Both the position numbers and the translations under genes were made by a program. Below are positions 9,097 through 17,774 of a DNA stretch of 64,000 bases, piece after piece. The stretch comes from Plesiomonas shigelloides. GTDB lineage: Bacteria; Pseudomonadota; Gammaproteobacteria; Enterobacterales; CAMTGL01. Under the pieces are notes generated by a model. It was not told where the DNA came from. It ran no database searches and saw only the letters and a program-made list of their open reading frames with translations. Position 1 is the stretch's first letter. Each line of letters begins with the position of its first letter. The stretch is taken from assembly GCF_900087055.1 (NCBI RefSeq), contig NZ_LT575468.1, positions 3,221,001-3,285,000 of the forward strand, given 5' to 3'.

Positions 9097-9650
9097 CAGA
9101 ATGCTTTCGGATCGCTGTTGTTAAAGCGCTCCCACAGATCTTCTGGGCTATTGCCCGGCGCCTGTGAGTCTTGTTCTGCACTCTCTTCCTCGTCGGTCAG
9201 ACCGAGGATTTGCATCAGCTCATCCACGCGATCCAGCGCGTTATCCACGTAGGATTGCTCTTCGCTGCTCAAGCTTTCGCCAGCGTCGACGCGATCCAGC
9301 AACAGGTGCAGACGCTCGTCATTTTCCAGCATCGCCAACTCTTCTGCTGGGGTCAGTTTTGGTTTCGCTGGCGCGGCAGCAACCGCCGGTTTTTTCGGCT
9401 GACGGTTGACAAATTCCACCATCAACGGCACCGGCTTTTTACTGCCGATACGTGGGTCTTTTACAGCGCGACCTTCATTTTGCTGGCCTTGCTCAGCCAC
9501 ATTCTGGCGTGAACCAGAGCGCAGACCTTTACGCTTTTTCAGACGTTTTTGCTCACGGGAGAGCTGATCAATTTCAGCGCGGCTCTTTTTCGGCGCACGA
9601 GGGGCACTTTTCAGAGCAGGCACTTTACGGGATTTCTTTTCGCGGGTCAT
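9096..9650 (-). CDS. yihI: Der GTPase-activating protein YihI
   Basis: This 184-residue protein is expected to stimulate the GTPase Der during 50S ribosome assembly. The N-terminal half is very basic ([20 protein letters not shown], and [15 protein letters not shown]), followed by the conserved [12 protein letters not shown]. The C-terminal half is acidic ([32 protein letters not shown]), the split typical of YihI. It is leftward, translationally coupled to the DUF2489 gene. An inverted repeat GTAAACA-N12-TGTTTAC at 9678-9703 surrounds a -10-like CATAAT upstream. Confidence 0.92.
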   Translation of the reverse strand: MTREKKSRKVPALKSAPRAPKKSRAEIDQLSREQKRLKKRKGLRSGSRQNVAEQGQQNEGRAVKDPRIGSKKPVPLMVEFVNRQPKKPAVAAAPAKPKLTPAEELAMLENDERLHLLLDRVDAGESLSSEEQSYVDNALDRVDELMQILGLTDEEESAEQDSQAPGNSPEDLWERFNNSDPKAF

Positions 9651-9677
9651 ATCAACACCAATTGTGATGCGGGATCA

Positions 9678-9703
9678 GTAAACAACATTATGCCAGTGTT
9701 TAC
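9678..9703. promoter_or_regulatory. Inverted repeat in the yihI promoter region
   Basis: GTAAACA (9678-9684) and TGTTTAC (9697-9703) are separated by 12 bp that contain CATAAT on the minus strand, a plausible -10 for yihI. No regulator is assigned. Confidence 0.3.
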
Positions 9704-9769
9704 GCTCAGAAATAGAGCATTCTGGAATATAAGCGCCGGAATCTAGCAAAAAGAGGGTAAATAGCAAAT

Positions 9770-9998
9770 AAAAAAGGCAGCGTTCAACGCTGCCCATGAA
9801 AGAATCGTGTCTTCTTTTCATCTGGGGATAACAACTCTCCCCGAGTGCATCCTAAACTGGTCTGTCCGCTTTCCCTGCGCGTAAGCTCTTGCTATCACAC
9901 CATCCTGATGCTTTCTATCATCCGTGCAATCTTTGATGTCCACCACGGCGTCCTGCCGCTAACCCCACTCACCCACTGCCTGACAGCAGCGTCGGTGG
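9770..9998 (-). ncRNA. csrC: CsrC/CsrB-like CsrA-sequestering small RNA (candidate)
   Basis: The minus strand from about 9998 to a strong terminator (stem GGCAGCG/CGCTGCC at 9776-9794, six T at 9770-9775) holds about eight GGA triplets. Several sit in small hairpin loops: GGC-AGGAC-GCC near 9947-9957, CAT-CAGG-ATG near 9901-9910, ACTC-GGGGA-GAGT near 9834-9846; AGGATG also occurs near 9850. The location, just upstream of yihI in the same direction and near engB, is exactly that of E. coli csrC. The 5' end is a guess from a -10-like GATAAT at 10005-10010. No credible ORF is present. Confidence 0.6.
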
Positions 9999-10154
9999 TG
10001 ACGCATTATCTGGCACGGCATTCCCGCCATACCGGTTCCACTGCCCCAGCTAATCTACGCGTCCGTACTGCGCAGGCAATCGTAAGGCCCAGTGATTGTG
10101 CGCCACTTCACAGTAAAAAAGCGGAAAATTTGACCATTGCGCGATTTGCTCACC

Positions 10155-10171
10155 GGCCAGAGAATCTGGCC
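10155..10171 (-). terminator. Stem-loop after the cytochrome c4 gene
   Basis: GGCCAGA-GAA-TCTGGCC, a perfect 7-bp stem 15 bp past the cytochrome stop. It lacks an immediate T tract, so it may be a weak terminator or an mRNA 3' stabiliser. Confidence 0.4.
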
Positions 10172-10185
10172 AGCGAGCAACACGG

Positions 10186-10812
10186 TCAGTGCAAGCCACC
10201 AACATAACCGGCCAGCGCTTTGATTTCTGCATCCGTCAGATGCGCAGCCACTTGCCGCATCATCAAGTTCGGATCATTTTGTCGCTGTCCGGCGCGAAAC
10301 GCGGTCAGCTGAGCACTGATATAGTCAGCATGTTGACCGGAGATTTTCGGGAAGCCCGACAAGCCGGTGCCATTACCACGCGGACCATGACAGGCGACAC
10401 AGGCCGGAATGCCGCGCTGCTTATCCCCGGCCATGTACAGCTGTTTGCCAAGCTCCACACTGGCTTTATCGGTATAGGCAGGAGCCGAGACTTGCTCGGA
10501 GAACCAAGCGGCCAAATCTTGCATATCCTGCTCAGACAAGGCCGCCACTTGACCTTGCATGATGGCATTCGCGCGCCCCTGCTTACCGCCGGAGTCCGCC
10601 GCCAGTTTGAATTCTTTTAGCTGCTTGAGCAGATATTTGTTATGTTGTCCGGCCAATTTTGGATTGACGGGGATGGTACTGTTCCCGTCAGCATTATGGC
10701 AGGCCACACACACCGCAGCGGCGATCTTCTTACCCGCTTCTGCGTTTCCCTGTGCCTGCGCAACACCGCTGACACCCAGCATCATTGAAATCACGAGCGC
10801 AAATTTTTTCAT
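10186..10812 (-). CDS. Cytochrome c4 (dihaem periplasmic cytochrome)
   Basis: This 208-residue periplasmic electron carrier has a cleavable signal peptide (~1-20, ending VAQA). Two haem c domains each carry CVACH (C35/C38/H39 and C138/C141/H142). Distal Met ligand candidates lie in IMQGQVAALSEQD and LMMRQVAAHLTDAEI. The sequence repeats between the two halves, typical of cytochrome c4, a donor to cbb3-type oxidases. It is divergent from engB across 175 bp. E. coli lacks this gene at this locus; Vibrio, Aeromonas and Pseudomonas have it near engB-polA. Confidence 0.93.
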   Translation of the reverse strand: MKKFALVISMMLGVSGVAQAQGNAEAGKKIAAAVCVACHNADGNSTIPVNPKLAGQHNKYLLKQLKEFKLAADSGGKQGRANAIMQGQVAALSEQDMQDLAAWFSEQVSAPAYTDKASVELGKQLYMAGDKQRGIPACVACHGPRGNGTGLSGFPKISGQHADYISAQLTAFRAGQRQNDPNLMMRQVAAHLTDAEIKALAGYVGGLH

Positions 10813-10987
10813 GGCGTTCCATTTAGCTATATGATTGTTGTTATGCCAATAACGGATAATCCTGTCCGTTACCGTAAGGTTTCGGCGGTCAGCGCAGTGC
10901 CTTACGCACTATTACAACAGATATTTTACACATTTTCACATAAAAGAAATCATCACACCACATTTGACTTAAGGTGGAGATCGCTCC

Positions 10988-11641
10988 GTGGCTCAATTTA
11001 ATTATCACGTTACCCATTTTGTTACTAGCGCACCGGATATCCGTCACCTTCCGGTGGACAACGCCATCGAAGTGGCCTTCGCCGGCCGTTCGAATGCGGG
11101 CAAATCCAGCGCGCTCAATACCCTGACCAATCAGAAAAACTTGGCGCGTACCAGTAAAACCCCTGGCCGTACTCAGCTGATTAACCTGTTTGAAGTGGCC
11201 GAGCAGGCGCGTCTGGTCGACTTGCCAGGTTACGGCTATGCCGAAGTACCGGAAGAGATGAAGCGCAAATGGCAGCGCGCGCTGGGTGAATACCTGCAAA
11301 AACGCGAATGCCTGCGTGGTCTGGTGGTGCTGATGGATATCCGCCATCCACTCAAAGACTTGGATCAGCAGATGATTGCGTGGGCGGTAGAGTCCGGCCT
11401 GCCGGTGCTGGTGCTGCTGACGAAAGCCGATAAGCTGGCCAGTGGTGCCCGTAAAAATCAGGTGAATCTGGTGCGCGAAGCCGTACTGGCGTTCGAAGGT
11501 GATATTCAAGTCGAAGCGTTCTCCTCCCTGAAAAAACTGGGTGTGGATAAGCTGCGCCAGAAGCTGGATACCTGGTTTACCACCGAGATTGATGCCCTGA
11601 ATCAGGCTGAACTGGATGCGGACGATAGCGACGCAGAATAA
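10988..11641 (+). CDS. engB: Ribosome biogenesis GTPase EngB (YsxC/YihA)
   Basis: This 217-residue GTPase is needed for late 50S subunit assembly. The motifs are G1 GRSNAGKSS (~35-43), G2-region [12 protein letters not shown]3 [12 protein letters not shown]4 LTKADKL and G5 [11 protein letters not shown]. The GTG start at 10988 follows GGTGGAG and gives a protein aligned with E. coli YihA ([14 protein letters not shown]). The C-terminal acidic tail (LDADDSDAE) is longer than in E. coli. Confidence 0.96.
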   Translation: MAQFNYHVTHFVTSAPDIRHLPVDNAIEVAFAGRSNAGKSSALNTLTNQKNLARTSKTPGRTQLINLFEVAEQARLVDLPGYGYAEVPEEMKRKWQRALGEYLQKRECLRGLVVLMDIRHPLKDLDQQMIAWAVESGLPVLVLLTKADKLASGARKNQVNLVREAVLAFEGDIQVEAFSSLKKLGVDKLRQKLDTWFTTEIDALNQAELDADDSDAE

Positions 11642-12229
11642 AGTTCGGTGACTGACACGTTGCCTGTCACGTTATGCTAGATCGAAGCGAGATGGGTCGC
11701 GAAAAGGGAAATAAGTCCCCACCGTACGGTGGGGCAACGGGAGAGAAATAGGAGGTTTTTATTGTTATGCCGTTAAGGATCTTCGATCCTGCGCGGTTTC
11801 GCAAGATCTTTGTGTAAGATCGCACCATCATACATAAGTTTGCGCTGCACTCTTGATTCCCCTCACGAATACGCACATTACTTCATAGCACCTTGTCTGA
11901 TAAAAGCCCGATTTAGCAACGATACGTCAGATCCTGCCGCGATCTAACACGACAGTGTTATGTTTGGCGCATTCGGTTATACGCCCGACCGGTTCTGTTT
12001 CCCTGTTCTGCTTCTCTGTCCTTTTCCCTGCTCACGGCCACACCTCTTTGTATTCACAATCGGTGGTGCGAATCTCTCTTAGCAAACCCATGCCACACTA
12101 TGCTTGTGCGGCGCTTGTGCAGCAGCACGCGCAACAGGGCAATTTGATTTTTCATCGAGAAATAAGTGTGCGCAAGCTGTAGCTTTACAACAAATTACTG
12201 GAGAAGGTGGGCAGCGGGTAGACAGGCAA
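11642..12229. other. Gene-poor region downstream of engB
   Basis: No convincing ORF is visible in these ~590 bp. The region contains a perfect 18-bp palindrome CCCCACCGTACGGTGGGG (11717-11734), probably the 3' hairpin of engB mRNA. Seven GATC sites lie between 11680 and 11944, and GATCCTGC is repeated at 11785 and 11930. A 30-codon ORF from 12090 has a poor context and is not called. Confidence 0.6.
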
Positions 12230-12230
12230 C

Positions 12231-12336
12231 AAAAAGGCCGGCAAAAGCCGGCCCGAAAAAAATACGTAAGCAAAAATGTGAGTCTGGTGACAACGCCGCC
12301 ATCACACAGACAAAAAATAAGATAAACAAGAAGAGC
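12231..12336 (-). ncRNA. Candidate small RNA downstream of spf
   Basis: On the minus strand a perfect TATAAT (12343-12348) with a TTTAAA -35 sixteen bp upstream predicts a start near 12336. About 105 nt later there is a strong terminator: stem GGCCGGC/GCCGGCC at 12236-12253, followed by five T. The intervening RNA is U-rich with several U runs, as in Hfq-binding RNAs. A short frame beginning at the promoter crosses the terminator and looks spurious. The prediction rests only on promoter and terminator geometry. Confidence 0.45.
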
Positions 12337-12450
12337 GAAATGATTATATCGCACTTAGAAACATTTTAAAGTAATTACTCTAATTTCTAGGCGATAAAAT
12401 CGGCGACCGCGCTCACAAAAACGACGCAGTGTGAGAAAAAGAGCCATCAT

Positions 12451-12494
12451 CAACGGGAAAAAGAGTAACCAGCAGCGGGAAAAACGGTAACAAG
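12451..12494. repeat. 22-bp imperfect tandem duplication
   Basis: Two head-to-tail 22-bp units, 12451-12472 and 12473-12494, are identical at 18 of 22 positions. Each contains CGGGAAAAA and GTAAC. A degenerate third GGGGAAAAAA follows near 12507. It lies between the terminator of spf and the candidate small RNA. Confidence 0.7.
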
Positions 12495-12529
12495 GGGCGA
12501 CGTTGTGGGGAAAAAAGCGGCAAAACGCA

Positions 12530-12638
12530 GATAAAAGAACGCCCCGCTCTAACGAGCGGGGCGGCTAAAAATTCAGCCAAATCCGATTACGTGAAGTAAA
12601 AGGTCTGAAAGATAGAACATCTTACCTCTGTACCCTAC
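12530..12638 (-). ncRNA. spf: Spot 42 small RNA
   Basis: This 109-nt RNA downregulates secondary-metabolism and transport mRNAs with Hfq and is repressed by CRP-cAMP. The minus strand starts GUAGGGUACAGAGGUAAGAU at 12638. It continues with the conserved UUCUAUCUUUCAGACCUUUU and ends in a GCCCCGCTC/GAGCGGGGC terminator (12541-12562). Except for the terminator stem it is almost identical to E. coli Spot 42, and it has the same position downstream of polA. A -10-like TACAGT precedes it. cyaA, which makes its regulator's ligand, is also in this window. Confidence 0.97.
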
Positions 12639-12796
12639 GCGAAAAACTGTACAACAATTCGACGGACGAGGAAAGCAATTTTTGTAGTTTGTTTTCACTT
12701 TTATGTCGCACTTCACTACTGACGGTAACATTAGCCCGAGGTTATTTTTCTCAGTGAAAATAGCTCAGGCTCAGTGTGAGTCGCGGCAGCACCCGA

Positions 12797-15598
12797 TCAG
12801 TGTGCCTGATCCCAGTTATCACCCACGCCGACCTCAACCAGCAGCGGCACATCCAGCGTGGCACTGTGCTGCATCAGCTCACGCACCTTGGCACTGCACA
12901 GCGCCACTTTCTCTTGCGGCACTTCGAAGACCAATTCATCGTGTACCTGCATGATCATGCGAATACCGTCTGCCTCTGACGTCGCCAACCATGCATCCAC
13001 TGCCAGCATAGCGCGCTTGATGATGTCAGCCGCTGTGCCTTGCATTGGGGCGTTGATCGCCGCGCGCTCAGCGCCTTTGCGCCGCATCGCATTGCGCGAA
13101 CGGATATCCGGCAACTGCAAACGACGACCAAACAGGGTTTCAACATAGCCTTGCGCATGCGCCTGCTCACGAGTGCGCTCCATATAAGTCAGCACGCCCG
13201 GGTAGCGCTCAAAGTACAGATCCATATAGCGCTGAGCATCGTTACGGCCAATACCGAGCTGACGCGCCAGACCAAAGGCGCTCATGCCGTAAATCAGACC
13301 GAAGTTGATAGCCTTGGCACTACGACGCTGTTCAGCGCTCACCTGCTCCAGCGGCAAGCCGAACACTTCGGCAGCGGTGGCGCGGTGGATATCCTTGCCT
13401 TCGCTAAAAGCGCGCAGTAAACCGGCATCGCCCGACAAATGCGCCATGATGCGCAGCTCAATTTGCGAGTAGTCGGCCGCGATAATCTGATTCCCTGCAC
13501 CAGCAATAAAGGCCTGACGAATGCGCCGCCCTTCTTCGTTACGCACCGGAATATTTTGCAGGTTCGGATCGGTGGATGACAGACGACCAGTAGCGGTCAC
13601 CGCCTGATGATAGGAGGTGTGCACGCGACCGGTCGCCGGATTGATCATCTGCGGCAGTTTATCGGTATAGGTTGATTTGAGCTTGGCCAGCCCACGGTAC
13701 TCCAGCAGCACTGCCGGTAATGGGTAATCCAGCGCCAACTCGGCCAACACCTCTTCGTTGGTAGATGGCGCGCCGCCCGGGGTCTTCTTCAGCACCGGCA
13801 AGCCCAGCTTCTCGAACAAGATCCCCTGCAATTGCTTGGTAGAGGCCAAGTTAAACGGCTCACCGGCCAGCTCATGGGCTTTGCTTTCCAACTCCGCCAG
13901 ACGCGTGGTCAGCTCCATGGAATGCCGTCCCAGCAAAGCCGGATCAATCAACACGCCGTTGCGCTCCATCCGCGACAACACTGACAGCAGCGGCACTTCC
14001 ATCTCTTGCAGCACCGAGGCTAGACCGACTTCTTGCTCCAGTTGTGGCCACAGCACTTCATGCAAGCGCAGGGTGACATCCGCATCCTCGGCGGCGTAGG
14101 TGGCCGCTTGCTCTAGCGGGATCTGGTTAAAGGTCAGCTGGTTTTTACCTTTGCCAGCCACTTCCTCAAAAGTGATGGTCTGGTGACCTAAGTGGCGCTC
14201 AGACAGGCTATCCATATCATGACGACCAGCCACACTGTTGAGAACATACGACTCCAGCATGGTATCAGACCAAATACCGCGCAGCTCGATGCCATAACGC
14301 GCCAGAATGCTCTGATCAAACTTCAGGTTTTGCCCAACTTTGCGCGAATCGGTATCTTCCAGCAGCGGCTTCAGGCGCGCTAACACCGTATCGCGATCCA
14401 GTTGATCCGGCGCATCCAGATAATCGTGCGCCACCGGCAAATAGGCGGCCTCACCAGCGGCGGTGGCAAATGACAAGCCAATCAGGTTGGCGGTCATGTA
14501 ATCCAGCCCGTCGGTTTCGGTATCCAGCACCCAGTAAGGCGCCGCGCGCAGCTTATCCAACCATGCGTCCAGCTCGCTCATCTGCAAAATGGTCTGGTAG
14601 GCACTGCGATCCAGCGTCACCGACGCCATGGCCGCTGCGGCAGGTTCGGCGCTATCGCTCACCGAGGCGGTTGGTCGGGCGCGTGGCGCAGCCGCTGCCG
14701 GATTAGGCGTCAGCATATCGCCGCCATCAAGCAGCTCAGCCAACCAACGTTTGAACTCATAACGGCCAAACAGGCTAATCAGGGTGTCGGTATCGGCGCT
14801 TTGGCGCGTCAGTGGAATGGGCTCCAATTCCACATCAGTTTTGATGGTGGCCAGTGCATAGGAGAGATCGGCATTGTCACGGTGCAATTCCAGCTTGGCC
14901 GGCAGCGTTTTCGAGCCGCGAAAACCGAGAGCGGGCACCGCATCCAGATTGGCGTAGATCTCACGCAGACTGCCGATCCCAGTCAGCAGCGCCAGCGCGG
15001 TTTTCTCGCCCACCCCTGGCACGCCCGGAATGTTATCCGATGAGTCGCCCATCAGCGCCAGAAAATCGATGATCAGCTCCGGCCCGACCCCGTATTTCTC
15101 GCGCACTTCCTGCGGCCCCAGCACCGTGTTGTTCATGGTGTTGATCAAGGTGATCTTATCGCTCACCAGCTGCGCCATGTCTTTATCGCCGGTGCTGATC
15201 AGCACGTCGCGCCCATTAGCGGCAGCTTGTTTGGCCAGCGTACCAATCACGTCATCGGCTTCCACCCCCGGCACCACCAACAGTGGCAAGCCGAGTGCGC
15301 GGATCATCTGATGCAGCGGCTCAATTTGGCTGCGCAGCTCATCGGGCATCGGTGGGCGATGCGCCTTGTACTCGGCAAACATCTCATCACGAAAGGTTTT
15401 GCCTTTGGCATCAAACACCACCGCCATTTCGGTCGGCGCAAATTGGTTAAGCAGGCTTTTCAGCATGTTCAATACGCCATACATGGCGCCGGTCGGTTCA
15501 CCACCAGCATTGGTCAGCGGTGGGAACGCATGAAATGCACGATAAAGATAAGAAGAGCCGTCGACCAGAATCAACGGGTTGGGCGCTATCTGGGCCAT
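12797..15598 (-). CDS. polA: DNA polymerase I
   Basis: This 933-residue repair and Okazaki-fragment polymerase compares with 928 in E. coli. The 5'-3' exonuclease domain (~1-320) has [23 protein letters not shown] and [14 protein letters not shown]. The 3'-5' exonuclease (~325-515) keeps [10 protein letters not shown] and the downstream Asp/Tyr sites, so proofreading looks active. The polymerase domain carries motif A DYSQIELR, motif [15 protein letters not shown] and motif [11 protein letters not shown]. The ribosome site is weak (GGATAG). Upstream lie two DnaA-box-like sequences and phased GATC sites. Spot 42 RNA follows, as in E. coli. Confidence 0.98.
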   Translation of the reverse strand: MAQIAPNPLILVDGSSYLYRAFHAFPPLTNAGGEPTGAMYGVLNMLKSLLNQFAPTEMAVVFDAKGKTFRDEMFAEYKAHRPPMPDELRSQIEPLHQMIRALGLPLLVVPGVEADDVIGTLAKQAAANGRDVLISTGDKDMAQLVSDKITLINTMNNTVLGPQEVREKYGVGPELIIDFLALMGDSSDNIPGVPGVGEKTALALLTGIGSLREIYANLDAVPALGFRGSKTLPAKLELHRDNADLSYALATIKTDVELEPIPLTRQSADTDTLISLFGRYEFKRWLAELLDGGDMLTPNPAAAAPRARPTASVSDSAEPAAAAMASVTLDRSAYQTILQMSELDAWLDKLRAAPYWVLDTETDGLDYMTANLIGLSFATAAGEAAYLPVAHDYLDAPDQLDRDTVLARLKPLLEDTDSRKVGQNLKFDQSILARYGIELRGIWSDTMLESYVLNSVAGRHDMDSLSERHLGHQTITFEEVAGKGKNQLTFNQIPLEQAATYAAEDADVTLRLHEVLWPQLEQEVGLASVLQEMEVPLLSVLSRMERNGVLIDPALLGRHSMELTTRLAELESKAHELAGEPFNLASTKQLQGILFEKLGLPVLKKTPGGAPSTNEEVLAELALDYPLPAVLLEYRGLAKLKSTYTDKLPQMINPATGRVHTSYHQAVTATGRLSSTDPNLQNIPVRNEEGRRIRQAFIAGAGNQIIAADYSQIELRIMAHLSGDAGLLRAFSEGKDIHRATAAEVFGLPLEQVSAEQRRSAKAINFGLIYGMSAFGLARQLGIGRNDAQRYMDLYFERYPGVLTYMERTREQAHAQGYVETLFGRRLQLPDIRSRNAMRRKGAERAAINAPMQGTAADIIKRAMLAVDAWLATSEADGIRMIMQVHDELVFEVPQEKVALCSAKVRELMQHSATLDVPLLVEVGVGDNWDQAH

Positions 15599-15733
15599 AA
15601 TTACACTATCCGGTCAGTCATCATCCCTAAAGGATGCCACAGCCAGCGGCAGAAACGAATTTACCGGTCGGGATTTTTGTCCCACTACGTATCTGGCGCG
15701 CCCCCCATTCCTTCCTACCGATGACGCGTAGCC

Positions 15734-15884
15734 TGTGGATAACTTTGTGAACAATAAAACGAGGGGATGTGATCGTTTGGCGTTAGCAGGTGAATGTATG
15801 GTTAATTACCATTAAATTTCATTAGGTTACGCAAGCGCACCCTGATCGGCGCGCGATCATTTGATGATCATCTGCTGTGGATAC
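15734..15884. promoter_or_regulatory. DnaA boxes and phased GATC sites upstream of polA
   Basis: TGTGGATAA (15734-15742) is the complement of the perfect DnaA box TTATCCACA. TGTGGATAC (15876-15884) is a one-mismatch box. Between them GATC occurs at 15844, 15855 and 15866, exactly 11 bp apart, the type of phased array SeqA prefers when hemimethylated. Another GATC lies at 15773. This suggests DnaA- or Dam-linked control of polA; it is not evidence of an origin. Confidence 0.45.
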
Positions 15885-16000
15885 CATTTTTAGACTTGAC
15901 TTTGCTGGAGCGCAGACGGGGCAAGGCGCTGGCCGCGATCGCCGTCTCTCCACCATACCTACTCGGCGTGTAAGCGGTGGACAACCGGTGTAAGAGAGGC

Positions 16001-16107
16001 AAAAAAATACCGGTTCACGACAAGGAGAACCGGTAGAAGATATGTGGAAGCAATTGTGAGCAATGTCGTGCGTGCAAAGCTTTCCTTCCCGAGGCGCTCT
16101 GCCAGCC
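16001..16107 (-). ncRNA. ryhB: RyhB iron-responsive small RNA
   Basis: The minus strand contains the RyhB core GCACGACAUUGCUCAC followed by AAUUGCUUCCA, matching the E. coli target-pairing region except for one inserted A. It ends in a terminator, ACCGGTTC-N10-GAACCGGT (16009-16034), followed by A and seven T. The promoter (TTTACA, 17 bp, TATCGT) overlaps a near-perfect Fur box. The length is ~106 nt against 90 in E. coli. RyhB represses iron-using protein mRNAs when iron is short. The location between polA and yhiN differs from E. coli (yhhX-yhhY). Confidence 0.92.
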
Positions 16108-16114
16108 AACAAAC

Positions 16115-16133
16115 GATAACGATTATCATTATC
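16115..16133. promoter_or_regulatory. Fur box over the ryhB promoter
   Basis: GATAACGATTATCATTATC matches the 19-bp Fur consensus at 17 positions. It lies between the -35 and -10 of ryhB (minus strand) and extends into the -10, so Fur-Fe should block transcription. Confidence 0.9.
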
Positions 16134-16167
16134 CTTGTAAAGCCAAATCGCAGAATTCTTGCGCGTT

Positions 16168-17382
16168 TTATTCCACCGCCGCCTCGGGCAGTGGTAATGA
16201 CTGCGCACAGGCATAGGCAGAGCTCCACGCCCACTGGAAGTTATAGCCGCCCAACCAGCCGGTCACATCCACCACTTCGCCGATAAAGTACAAGCCCGGT
16301 ACGCTGGTCGCCTGCATGGTTTTCGATGACAGAGCGCGCGTATCTACACCACCGAGCGTGACTTCTGCGGTACGGTAGCCTTCGGTGCCGTTCGGGCTAA
16401 TGCGCCACTGCTGCAGCGTCTCACACACCGCCTGTTTTTGCGCATGGCTCAGTTGAGCTAAGGTCGGACTCGGCAAGCGCTGCTGCTCAATCCAGCACTC
16501 CACTAAGCGCTTAGGTAACCAGCGCGTCAGGGCATTTTTCAGGCTTAAATTAGGCTGACTGCGGCGCAGCTGCTCCAACTCATTATCCAGATCGCAATCC
16601 GGCAGCAAATTGATCTCCAGCGTTTCCCCCGGCTGCCAGTAGCTGGAGATTTGCAAAATCGCCGGACCGGAGAGGCCGCGGTGGGTAAACAGCAGGTTTT
16701 CACGAAACTGTGGGCCACGGCTGGTGCTCACGGTGACGGGAACGGCAATCCCCGCCAGTGACTGCTGCGCTTGCAGCATCTCTTTATGTAAAGTGACCGG
16801 CACTAAGCCAGCCCGCGTTGGCTGCACCGGTAAACCAAATTGTTCGGCAATGCGGTAACCCAAAGGCCCAGCCCCCAGTCCCGGCATCGACAAACCACCG
16901 CTAGCCACCACCAGTGAGTGCGTCTGCACCTCACCTTGCGCGGTAGTCAGGGTGAACAGTCCGCTATCGCTACGCGCGACACTTAACACTTCGGTGCGTA
17001 AACGGATCTGCGCGCCGGCTTTATCGCACTCGCTCAGCAACATCTCGACGATCTGCTCGGCGGAGTCGTCACAAAACAACTGGCCTAACGTTTTTTCATG
17101 ATAGGCAATCCCGTGCGCCGCCACTAAGGCAATAAAATCCCACTGGGTATAACGCGACAGTGCCGATTTGCAAAAATGCGGGTTGGCAGATAAATAGGCG
17201 GCCGGTTCAATATAGAGGTTGGTGAAATTACACCGCCCACCACCGGACATCAGAATTTTTCGACCAGCTTTTTTGCCGTTATCCACCACCAAGGTATTGA
17301 GCCCGCGTGCGGCGGCTTGCGCTGCACAAAATAATCCGGCTGCCCCGGCGCCGATAATGACCACATCAAATGCTGATTTCAC
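16168..17382 (-). CDS. yhiN: FAD/NAD(P)-binding oxidoreductase, YhiN/HI0933 family
   Basis: This 404-residue flavoprotein of unknown substrate has an N-terminal dinucleotide fold, DVVIIGAGAAGLFCAAQAAARG (~6-27). The family motif GRKILMSGGGRCNFTN (~41-56) follows, then VVASGGLSMPGLG, and a C-terminal FAD motif GLYFIGEVVDVTGWLGGYN. It is divergent from pitA, as in E. coli, and runs towards ryhB with no clear terminator of its own before the ryhB promoter. Confidence 0.93.
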   Translation of the reverse strand: MKSAFDVVIIGAGAAGLFCAAQAAARGLNTLVVDNGKKAGRKILMSGGGRCNFTNLYIEPAAYLSANPHFCKSALSRYTQWDFIALVAAHGIAYHEKTLGQLFCDDSAEQIVEMLLSECDKAGAQIRLRTEVLSVARSDSGLFTLTTAQGEVQTHSLVVASGGLSMPGLGAGPLGYRIAEQFGLPVQPTRAGLVPVTLHKEMLQAQQSLAGIAVPVTVSTSRGPQFRENLLFTHRGLSGPAILQISSYWQPGETLEINLLPDCDLDNELEQLRRSQPNLSLKNALTRWLPKRLVECWIEQQRLPSPTLAQLSHAQKQAVCETLQQWRISPNGTEGYRTAEVTLGGVDTRALSSKTMQATSVPGLYFIGEVVDVTGWLGGYNFQWAWSSAYACAQSLPLPEAAVE

Positions 17383-17774
17383 CGTTTACTCCCGGCCGCT
17401 GTAAAAACGCCGGCGATTGTAAAGGGCTTTGCTGCAGACAGCCAGTATTACCCGGTTTTAGTTGACAGCTGGATAGCTTGCATACGCCTTTTGCAGATAA
17501 AACAGACAAAGCAGATAATTGTGTCAAATCCGGCACAAAATACAGTTCAAATCGCCGTGCGATTAGCGCAACTGAATGCGCGCCATGTCTCATTTCTATA
17601 TTGTTTTTAAATAATCTTTTAAATCATTAGGTTATACAAATTTTATTCGCAAAGTTACGCGTAACAAACCAGATTATCGCGGCAAATTATTCGCACTTTT
17701 TGCAAAATAACTGGAATTTCCCCTTTCTAGCGACTGTATTTATATCGATAATGCGCCGGTCTGATGACGGTTTT
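17383..17774. promoter_or_regulatory. Divergent yhiN/pitA intergenic region
   Basis: An AT-rich ~390 bp region between the two starts. TTGACA occurs on the + strand at 17462-17467 with TTGCATACG about 15 bp later, a possible distal promoter. No clear Pho box was seen. Confidence 0.35.

Noticed and set aside
9845..10207. 120-codon rightward ORF over the CsrC-like region
   Set aside because: Low-complexity composition, poor start, and overlap with the small RNA and its hairpins.
10889..11509. 206-codon ORF antisense to engB
   Set aside because: It lies opposite a conserved GTPase gene and extends across the divergent promoter.
12079..12354. 91-codon leftward ORF near spf
   Set aside because: It runs straight through a strong terminator and starts inside the predicted -10 box.
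15227..15724. 165-codon ORF antisense to polA
   Set aside because: Shadow of the polA 5' end; no independent support.
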